This document shows, piece after piece, positions 56,653 through 64,000 of a stretch of 64,000 nt of DNA. Made by a program: the position numbers and the translations under genes. Positions within the stretch are counted from its first letter, which is position 1, and each line of letters starts with the position of its first letter. Below the pieces are notes generated by a model. The model was not told the DNA's origin, made no database searches, and saw only the letters and a list, made by a program, of their open reading frames with translations. Origin of the DNA: Jackrogersella multiformis (lineage: Eukaryota > Ascomycota > Sordariomycetes > Xylariales > Hypoxylaceae); contig CADCXD010000005.1 of assembly GCA_902806575.1 (NCBI GenBank), positions 434,001 to 498,000 of the forward strand, in the 5' to 3' direction.

Positions 56653-59115
56653 TTAAAACCGTTTCCTCTCCCTGCCCCTAAGAGTCTGTCTCCAGAGGCA
56701 GATGACGCTCTTGGACTCGCACCACGTCTTGACGTCGAGAGGCGAGACCTCGCCGTCGAAGCCGGCGGCGCCCAGCGCGCCGGCGTTCAGCCACGCGGTG
56801 AGGTCCTCCAGCACGATCGGGTCGTAGAGCAGCATCTTCTCGTGCCAGGACGGGTGCGCCGGGTCTTTCGACCGCGGCGCCGACGTCACGGCCTTGGTGA
56901 TGTGCCTGAAGAGGTCGGTCTGCTGGTCGGTGGGCGAGAGGTTCAAGGACATGTCGGCCTCCTCCGAGATGGAAAGGTCTATTGGTGGCGGGGAGGAGAA
57001 GATTCGGTCCCTGTCGGGTGAGGATGGCCTCGACGACGAGGACGACGCTGATTCGTCAAAATCCGAGTCTGCGATCTCGACGGTTTTCGTAGAACCCTTT
57101 GTCTGGCGTCCGCGGGGTCTCTTTGGGCTGGCTGCCTTTCGTGCCGGAGCCTTTGTAGCTTTTGGAGCCTTTGTTACTGTTGCTGTTGCTGTTGCTGTTG
57201 TGGATGTTTCTGCCGTTGAATTCTTCCTTGGACGGCCACGCCGCTTGGGGGGATTTTCTGGCTCTGCAGTGGTCGCTTTTTGCTTCCCCTTAGGCGCGGC
57301 CATAGTGCTCGACGTAGATATCGATCTGGATTGAGGGACTGACGGCCCAGAGCTCTTGCTAGTCCAGCATTGGGAAAGAAGCGCGATCATCGCTTGGCGC
57401 TTCTTCACTGGTTTGAACCCATAAGATGCGATTTGCTTAGAAAGTTGTACATCCGTGAGCGACTCGAAATCTGGCCGCGGATCACCTGTCTCAGCCGTAT
57501 CCCGAAATTCCGCGCACTCATGTTCCTTGGCTTGAGGAAGCTGGGCACTAGAGATATCCTGAGATTGAAAGAAGTGTGAATTTTGTTGTGGGGCCTGTGT
57601 TGCCGACTCGCCAATCTCCGATGACTTTAGAATATCGTTAATATCCGCAAATTCCTCATGTGAATGCTTCGATTGATCTCGAGGCCGTGAAAAAGAGGGC
57701 GAATCTTCGATGAGTTCAACATCATCTACTTTCATAAGCTCGCCATCGGTGTCTCTTGCGCCAGCATGCCAAAGTCCTTGGCTGTCAGAATCAGCGAAGG
57801 GGTCAGAATGAACCTGGTTCGAAGCTTGTATTGCGCGCTGAAGGTCTCTGAGAGTACTTGGCGATTCTTCTGTGACTAGTTGGCTTGATGTTCCAAAAAC
57901 GAAATCTTGGTTAGAAGATTGCTTCAGCGCAGAATTTGGAGACAGGAGAATTGGATTATCCACCGTGCCGGATTTCTTCTTCCGTTTCGGCTTTGCGGGC
58001 GCTTTTGATTCTTTAGCCTTCCCTTTCTTTTGGGACATGACAGCGGTCTGATGTTCAACTAAAGCTTTGACAGCCCCGTCCTCGTCAAAATAGTTCAGTA
58101 AAGAGTCTTTGCTTGCCGGGCCTGCAAGATCTAGTTCCGGCACAATTGGTAGCATATACGGAGCAGTAGCTATTTCGGTAATGGTCCTCGTTTTCTTTTT
58201 CGTTATGGCTGGTTTAGATGGAGACGTTTCTCTTGGACGCTGCTCAACCTCACTGCTAGTAGAGACGAGCTCAAACAATTTCCGCTTTTTCAGAATGTCT
58301 AACTGCTGCGACTTGCCCGACGAGGTAGAGGCTTGGGGATCTAAGCGCCCGTACTGGTCTTGAAGAGTTTGAAATACATCTTTTGACATCTTTGCATTGT
58401 CGGTAGGCGAAGGCAATTCATCGTGATCCGATTCCGATCCAAGAAGAATAGGGCTGTCGACGGGAGGTGGTGTCCAATCACTTCGCCGTCTTAGAGCAGG
58501 TTCTGAGCAGGAAGGTCCAATTGTAATGTGATCCTCCAACTTGCGTGCCGCCGTGCCATTGTCCGATTTGCCCCCTGTGCATCTCCCGACACTTTCCTTA
58601 GCGGCAAAGTGCCTGGAGACGGTTTCAGTCTTCTCCTTAGCCTTGCCTTTGGCGGTTGGTTTTGCGATTCGGCCCTTCGAAGTAGATGGTTTCCTATCTT
58701 GAGAGATGGGTTTTTTGCTTTTGAGCTTCTGCAATGGTTTCTCTCCCGGTGATGACTCTATTAGAATGGGTGTGTCGACCGGTGCACTAATAACTTCTGG
58801 TGCTGATGCTGGCGCTATCTTCTTCCGACCTCTACCGACATTAGGTTTGCATGATGGCGGTTTGGCAATTTGTTCAGTTTCTATGTCAGCCTCAACCTCA
58901 GGGGCTTCTCGTAATAGGGTTGCAGCACTCGTAAACGTGGTTGGAGCGTTGTCGGGTACAGGCACGACGTGGCTTCCGCTTCGTAAAGGAGGGTTCTTAG
59001 ATTTATTGGAGAATATCTCGTTTAGAGAAGGCAAAGCCGGCGAGGAGGACATGGCGTAGGAGTCGAACCGCGTGGGGCCGGCGGGAGACGACATGAAGAC
59101 GTCGGCTGCAGACAT
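56653..59115 (-). CDS. slx4: Structure-specific endonuclease subunit SLX4
   Basis: SLX4 is the scaffold that binds and activates the SLX1 nuclease to cut branched DNA such as flaps and Holliday junctions. A single exon of 820 residues from MSAADVFMSSPAGPTRFDSY; the frame is open for another 40 codons upstream but the chosen ATG matches fungal SLX4. The conserved C-terminal SLX1-binding domain is at about 752-820 (LYDPIVLEDLTAWLNAGALG, VSPLDVKTWCESKSVICLWR). A SAP-like helix pair near 545-580 (DFESLTDVQLSKQIASYGFK), an AT-hook KRRGRPRKN near 625 and a TATATATVTKAPKATKAP repeat follow the usual fungal plan. The rest is disordered and Lys/Ser-rich. It is divergent from RPS21. Confidence 0.93.
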   Translation of the reverse strand: MSAADVFMSSPAGPTRFDSYAMSSSPALPSLNEIFSNKSKNPPLRSGSHVVPVPDNAPTTFTSAATLLREAPEVEADIETEQIAKPPSCKPNVGRGRKKIAPASAPEVISAPVDTPILIESSPGEKPLQKLKSKKPISQDRKPSTSKGRIAKPTAKGKAKEKTETVSRHFAAKESVGRCTGGKSDNGTAARKLEDHITIGPSCSEPALRRRSDWTPPPVDSPILLGSESDHDELPSPTDNAKMSKDVFQTLQDQYGRLDPQASTSSGKSQQLDILKKRKLFELVSTSSEVEQRPRETSPSKPAITKKKTRTITEIATAPYMLPIVPELDLAGPASKDSLLNYFDEDGAVKALVEHQTAVMSQKKGKAKESKAPAKPKRKKKSGTVDNPILLSPNSALKQSSNQDFVFGTSSQLVTEESPSTLRDLQRAIQASNQVHSDPFADSDSQGLWHAGARDTDGELMKVDDVELIEDSPSFSRPRDQSKHSHEEFADINDILKSSEIGESATQAPQQNSHFFQSQDISSAQLPQAKEHECAEFRDTAETGDPRPDFESLTDVQLSKQIASYGFKPVKKRQAMIALLSQCWTSKSSGPSVPQSRSISTSSTMAAPKGKQKATTAEPENPPKRRGRPRKNSTAETSTTATATATVTKAPKATKAPARKAASPKRPRGRQTKGSTKTVEIADSDFDESASSSSSRPSSPDRDRIFSSPPPIDLSISEEADMSLNLSPTDQQTDLFRHITKAVTSAPRSKDPAHPSWHEKMLLYDPIVLEDLTAWLNAGALGAAGFDGEVSPLDVKTWCESKSVICLWRQTLRGRERKRF

Positions 59116-59716
59116 GATGGTGGCCAATTGGAATCGCAGAGTAATTGGTATGCGCCAAGCGCAACCTAGGATATTGCTGATCGACAGGATGGATGGTAAA
59201 GACCTTGATAGGAAATTGTATTCCTCAAAGTGCATGCATTTCGGATACGATACGATATATGATTATTTAGTTATAAACCTTGGTGGTGGTGATGTTTCGA
59301 TGATGTTTTGATGATGGTTATCTTTGGAAGGGGTACAGGGGTACAGTTCGCATTTCGCGTCACACGGCTATTAACGGTAGTCGGTCGGTACGTACTACAC
59401 TACCGGTAACTTTAACCAACGAAGCCTGATGCCAAGACCTGTTCCCTGCACTGCAGCAGCCACGAACCCAACCCGAAAACAGCTGACCTGATTCACGTGA
59501 TCCACCCGAGCCACAAGCCCCACGCCCCATGCCCCACTGCCCACCAAACCACAATTTTCTCTTTACTCCTTCCGAGGGGTCAAAATTTCTAGACCGACTA
59601 AATTTATTCTACTTTCTTTACTTCATCCACGACCACATTCACCCATTTGCGTCATCTACGACTACCGCCAAACCACAAAGCCAATTTCCAACAATCACAG
59701 TCGACAAATCGCAAAA
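59116..59716. promoter_or_regulatory. Bidirectional promoter region of SLX4 and RPS21
   Basis: The two ATGs are 601 bases apart and point away from each other. The RPS21 side has the T-rich then CA-rich leader seen before RPL23 (ACTTTCTTTACTTCATCCACG and a CCACAAAGCC stretch). The SLX4 side is G/T-rich with GATG and GGT repeats. Sites are not resolved further. Confidence 0.45.
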
Positions 59717-60052
59717 ATGGAGAACGACAAGGGAGAGATCGTGGACCTGTAAGAATTAACTGCTTGATCCTTTTTACGGTTTCTCTCGAGCATTTCGCTA
59801 ACCTGGATTGCCTCGTCTAGTTACGTCCCTCGCAAGTGCAGCGCCACCAACCGCATCATCAAGGCCAAGGACCACGCTTCCGTCCAGATCTCCATCGCCA
59901 AGGTTGACGAGAACGGCCGACAAATCCAGGGTGAGAACCACGTCTATGCCCTCTGCGGATTCGTACGAGCAATGGGCGAGAGCGATGATGCTCTGAACCG
60001 ATTGGCCCAGCGTGATGGTCTCCTGAAGAGCGTCTGGAGCGCCGTCCGATAA
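59717..60052 (+). CDS. rps21: 40S ribosomal protein eS21 (RPS21)
   Basis: Two exons, 59717-59748 and 59821-60052, close in phase to 87 residues, the same length as yeast RPS21. The sequence MENDKGEIVDLYVPRKCSAT, NRIIKAKDHASVQISIAKVD and GRQIQGENHVYALCGFVRAM is the family signature throughout. eS21 sits on the small subunit near uS2 and is needed for late 18S rRNA maturation. The first exon of 32 bases and the early 72-base intron are typical of fungal ribosomal-protein genes. Confidence 0.97.
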
Positions 60053-61206
60053 ATTCCTTTATCATGAGGGTGGTGAGTTGCCTGCCACAAATACTGACGC
60101 GTCACGCCTCTCCTAACATATTCATAGAATAGGGATTTGGTGTTTATGGGGGGATTCATGACTGTATGGTCGGCATGGGATTGCTTTTGATACTGCATCT
60201 AGCCGGTTAGGAAACCGCCTCCTCTACGTTTCGGATCGAAATACGAACGATTCCCTTCCGCAATTTAACCCGTCTTGACTTCAGTAATGTGCGATCAACC
60301 CGTATCCCGGCTGGCGAAGTATTCTCGCGTCCACCTTCGAGTGACTCTATGGGCGAGGATTCTGGGGCTACCGTGATAGTCTCCATGCCGAAGATTGAAA
60401 ATGTCCTTGAAAAAGCTGTAATGCTCGAGATGTTCATTATGGCACAGATACGGGTCAAATATTCTTTCATTCCCCTTTATCGATGTGAACATGCCTTGCA
60501 ATACAACTGAGTCTCCATCTAATACCCAGTAAACTACGTGATCTCTCCAGCCCCGATGAAGAGGAATATCAATATGGCTCATGCCCTTTCTAAGCAGAGC
60601 ACTCCCATTCATCCGCATCTCAACTATGTCATCTGCCTTAGCCTATCAATCAGCATTATCAGCCAGTAGAGGATTCCCCATAGTATGTGCATTAATTTGT
60701 AAGCTCCTGTTTTCGAATTTCATCAAAATCGAAGAAGACCGAGCTGAAAGTCATATAAAAAGATACTTAGGTACTCATATCATTGACAAATTCTAAGTAC
60801 CAGGTACCAATGAACTGTTTATGTCTTACTTATGCTCAGGGAAACCACAATGGAGAACTAGCTAATCACCGAAAGAGAGAAGCAGCGAAGCTCGGATCAT
60901 TTCGGAGTTGGTGCAACGACACGGAGGCCGGTGCCGGTTATAAGCCCACAATAAGATCTACGAATTACCCAATTAGGAATGTCCTTAGTCGTCGCGGTTA
61001 GGAAGTAAGGGATCACTTATCCACGAGCCATCAAGCAAGGGATAGTCCTATGATCCATCACAAATGAGACGAGCAACAGAGCAAAGTTTGAGCTATTTTC
61101 TGCGGCAGGACATTCTCGACGAGGCCCCAGGGCAACACGTTTCTACGTTTCATCAGCTTGCCCAGGCCGTAGCCCCTATCCCCGTACCTAAGGCAGGAAT
61201 TCAAAC
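60053..61206. other. Convergent intergenic region, RPS21 to SDR gene
   Basis: About 1.15 kb. Besides a doubtful minus-strand frame at 60207-60618 (listed separately) I see only AT-rich sequence and short frames. Confidence 0.45.
60207..60618 (-). pseudogene. Possible gene remnant, frame shifts near a T5 run
   Basis: The first half of this minus-strand stretch reads like protein (MRMNGSALLRKGMSHIDIPL, HRGWRDHVVYWVLDGDSVVL, FTSIKGNERIFDPYLCHNEH). Near 60411, at a TTTTT run on the minus strand, a second frame (FSRTFSIFGMETITVAPESS and onward, ending at 60207) looks more protein-like than the first, which ends at 60295. One base more or less in the run would fuse them. I know no family. It may be a decayed gene or chance frames in the flank of RPS21. 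Confidence 0.3.
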
Positions 61207-62258
61207 TCAGCCAACGTGCGCAGTCAGCGTCGTGCCCGCGTCGATGAGCAGGCCGGTCCCGTTGATGTAGCTCGCCGAGGGGCTGCAGAGAAACATTATG
61301 TAGTCGACGGTCTCCTCGGTCGTGGCTACTCGTTGCAGCGGCGAGACGGCCTTGATGATCTGCGCGAGCTTCGGCACGCGCTCGAGACTGGCGTGGTTCA
61401 TCGGCGTGTCGACCCATGATGGACACACGGCGTTGACCCGGATGTGGCTCTTGAAGGCGTCAATTGCTAGCTGGGTTAGCTACCTAGGTATCTATGTTTC
61501 GTTTTATATATTCGCCAGCGAAGCTTCATACCTGCGGACTTGGTGATCCCGATAACGGCATGCTTGGATGTAGTATACGATAGCGTGCCCGGCGCCGCGA
61601 TATACGAGTACGCGGATCCAACGTTGATGATCGAACCTCTCCCTAGGCTGCGTGTTCCGTGCCGGCTAGTATAGCTCGTCGGCTCTTGCTCGGCCATGGC
61701 TGCGGTGACGGCACGGACACAAAGCATCGTTCCTTTGATGTTGGTCTCGATGGTCTTGGAGAAGATGTCGAGTTTAAGGTTCTGAGTTATGGCGCCGGAA
61801 ATGTTCCCCATCTATGCCGTATTATTATTCTTAGTATATGCCGTTGAGTACATACCCTCGGTAGGTATGTGATGCATTTGGTTTTCGGGGAGCGCTTACC
61901 CCGGCGCTATTAACGCTATAATCTATCCGTCCAAACTCCTTGACGGTAGTGTCGACCATGGCCTGCACGCTGTCCTCGTCGGCGATGTTCACCTTGATCG
62001 CGATGAAGCGGTACTGGGCATTTTTAGCGTATTTCTTGCTCTCCTGGCCAGCTTCCTGGGCGCCTTGCTCGTTCAGGTCTGCAAATGCAACGGCCCTGAC
62101 GCCGGCTTCGGCAAACGCGAAAGCGGTTTCTTTGCCAATGCCACTTGCTGCCTACATGTCTGGATTAGCAACAGTTGCTACTTCTAAGAACGGGAGTTCT
62201 CATTACGCACTCCTGTCACCAAGGCGACGCCTTCATTGAGGGCTAGCTTAGATGCCAT
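61207..62258 (-). CDS. Short-chain dehydrogenase/reductase (SDR, classical)
   Basis: Four exons, 62211-62258, 61900-62151, 61532-61811 and 61207-61466, close in phase to 279 residues, the usual SDR length. The cofactor motif TGAASGIG (15-22) is split by intron 1, NSAG is at 97-100, and the catalytic triad is Ser166, Tyr179 and Lys183 in NVGSAYSYIAAPGTLSYTTS-K. The C-terminal RVNAVCPSWVDTPM and SYINGTGLLIDAGTTL are typical. The residue after the second beta strand is Asp (FADLNEQ), which favours NAD(H). Intron 3 has two nearby acceptors (CCCAG and CTAG); only the second avoids a stop. Substrate unknown. The gene is the last before the AT-rich block, about 700 bases away, and its own composition is normal. 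Confidence 0.88.
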
Positions 62259-62950
62259 GTTGAACCAAGATTGTAGCTGAGCCGAGGCTGTTTTAGATTA
62301 ATACCCCGAGTAAAAGAATGAGGTACAAGTGAGAATCTTGCGATGACAGTTGTCAGATGGGGTGCTTAGGTAGGTGTCGTATCAGGTCCTTTGTCTCATA
62401 TATGTATTCTGTCGAGTATACTCAACCTCCAACAAAGTTCTAGGTACCCACAAGTAGATACCATATTCATGTACATACCTACCTAAAGTATTGAGACCTA
62501 GGTTAGGTATCAGGTAACGTAACTTCAATATCCGGGATAGGGGGTGGGAGGTTTCCACCAGCCAATTACCTTTTATATATTGAGGCGCTTGCCGCTGGCC
62601 CCCAAGTCTGTCATACCTAGGTACCTACCTAGGTACATAGCTATAGGAAAGGAAGGGAATAATAATGGTTTCATTACATGTAACCCCTTGTCCCTCTAAA
62701 TTTACCTACCACCAACAATGCATTTCCTGTGTCTTCATAGTATAGGCACCAACAGTTAGGTGGGTTTGTCTCCTCCCTTCCGTCCTTCATACCCTCTACT
62801 AACCTAGAAGCGTGGGGCAAGGACTGGGTTACTTATAACTTACGTCACATTTGTTCGTTTCTAACTTAACTGTTCCTACCCACCACATATATATTGACAT
62901 TAAGTCGAACCACCGTTACGCGGGCATACCAAGTGCGGGCCACCATTTTC
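62259..62950. other. Intergenic before the AT-rich block
   Basis: About 690 bases of normal composition upstream of the SDR gene, with several CTAGGT motifs (62360, 62440-62520, 62615-62640). No gene seen. Confidence 0.5.
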
Positions 62951-64000
62951 CCATATAAAATCGCCAAAACGTTATATTTATAATTAATTAAATAAAATAC
63001 CTATAAATATACGGTTAAATTATATAAGTTATTTATAATGAGATGAATATATATATAAAGTTTTATAAAATTAAAAAAATATTAAAATAAAAAAATAATT
63101 TTTTAAAGTTCGAGTTTTTTATTTTATATATAAATTATATATAAATTTCTTACGTTTAATTAATTAATAAATACACGTGTTAATTTATAAGTTATAATTT
63201 ATAATATATATATATTATATTTATAATTTATAATATATTTTTAATTAATCGTAACGTTTATATTTTTATAATAATAATTTATATTTTTTTAAATTTTAAA
63301 AGTAAAAAGTTATTATTTATATATTTATTTTTATAATATTACGTTAAAATATTTATATAATTCGTTTAAAATCGATTAATTAACGTGCGAATAATAATAT
63401 TTACGTTTTTAAAGCTTTTTTATAACGATTTTATAATTTATTACCGTAAAATTTATAAATAATTTTATTATTATTTTAATAATTATATATTATTATTTAA
63501 AGTTTTTTTTTAATTTTTTTAATTTTTAATTTTTTAATAATAATTTTATAATTTAACGATAAGTTAAAAATAATTTTAAAAGTTTTTTTTTTATATATAT
63601 AAAGCGATAAATTTTTAAACTTATTTTAAACTTTAATTAATATTATTATTATAAATTTTTTAATTAATTTTACATTTATTATTTATTAAGTTTTTTTTAA
63701 CGTTATTATTTTTTTAAAACTTTAAATTAATATATCGTAATTAATTATTAAATATTTTTTTTAATAAACGTAAGGTTAAAAAAAACTTATCATTTATATA
63801 TATAAAATAAAAAAGTAAAAAAAAGCTTAAATTATTAACGTTAACGAGATATTTAGGTTTTTAAATATTTTTAACGATAATTTTTTATTTTTTAAAAACT
63901 TATTTAACGTTTCGTTTATTATTAACGAAAATATTTTCGTTAAGTTTTTTCCTTTTAACATTATTATTAAAAGCTTAAAAATAATTAAAAACTTTAACTT
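62951..64000. repeat. Extremely AT-rich block, likely RIP-mutated repeat
   Basis: At about 62950 the sequence changes within a few tens of bases from ordinary composition to almost pure A/T, and stays so to the end of the window. The few remaining G and C are mostly in CpG, with some in AAGTT/AACTT and AAGCTT contexts; CpA/TpG and CpC/GpG are rare. There is no open frame of note. This is the composition of repeats mutated by RIP, or of a fungal AT-isochore. The original repeat cannot be recognised. It runs off the right edge. Confidence 0.75.

Noticed and set aside
61460..61475. Earlier acceptor CCCAG for SDR intron 3
   Set aside because: It would lead to a stop within three codons; the next acceptor, four bases on, restores the conserved frame.

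Overview
The window looks like nuclear DNA of a filamentous ascomycete (Pezizomycotina, most likely a sordariomycete). Coding genes have short GT-AG introns, mostly about 50-150 bases, several with CTAAC-like branch points. Several families are fungus-restricted (a PigL/HeLo-like N-terminal domain with ankyrin-like repeats, fungal SLX4, MTC1, RTC1/Sea2). The right end falls abruptly into an extremely AT-rich block of the kind left by repeat-induced point mutation (RIP). Exon models were built by hand from splice motifs, reading phase and family alignment from memory; where all phases close and family motifs join across introns I give high confidence.

Layout from left to right: a low-complexity hypothetical gene carrying a frame-breaking tandem duplication (0.6-2.3 kb, minus); proteasome lid deubiquitinase RPN11 (2.9-4.1, minus); histone deacetylase RPD3 (5.2-7.4, minus); an intron-containing tRNA-Ser(GCT)-like gene (8.4-8.5, minus); a glutathione S-transferase-like gene (9.0-9.9, plus); ribosomal protein uL14/RPL23 (10.4-11.4, plus); a tandem array of about 14 two-part hairpins (13.1-14.3); a large AT-hook nuclear protein (14.3-17.7, minus); MTC1 (19.7-21.5, plus); mitochondrial NAD malic enzyme (22.8-25.2, minus); a GRDP/DUF1399 protein with a Gly/Cys tail (26.9-29.7, minus); a hypothetical gene (31.9-33.2, minus); a 3.9-kb gene-poor stretch; a three-exon hypothetical gene (37.1-38.1, plus); a PigL_N/ankyrin-like gene (38.5-40.7, minus); a 373-bp TA-flanked MITE (41.0-41.4); a UVRAG/Vps38-like gene (41.7-43.7, plus); RTC1/Sea2 (44.8-48.8, minus); a DapA-family aldolase (50.0-51.0, plus); a small Nudix hydrolase (51.2-51.9, minus); a NUDT19-like Nudix hydrolase with a peroxisomal AKL tail (53.3-54.6, minus); a four-repeat CxxC zinc-knuckle protein (55.3-56.1, plus); SLX4 (56.7-59.1, minus) divergent from ribosomal protein eS21/RPS21 (59.7-60.1, plus); an SDR oxidoreductase (61.2-62.3, minus); and the AT-rich RIP-like block (about 62.95-64.0).

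There is no gene cluster for one pathway. The set is mostly housekeeping (proteasome, chromatin, translation, TORC1/SEA complex, Vps34 complex, DNA repair, central carbon) with a few accessory genes. The most unusual feature is the hairpin array in the convergent gap after RPL23: paralogous stems differ in sequence but keep pairing, many have a 9-base terminal loop, and five share a CAAGTAT-like loop. I know of no described element with this form.
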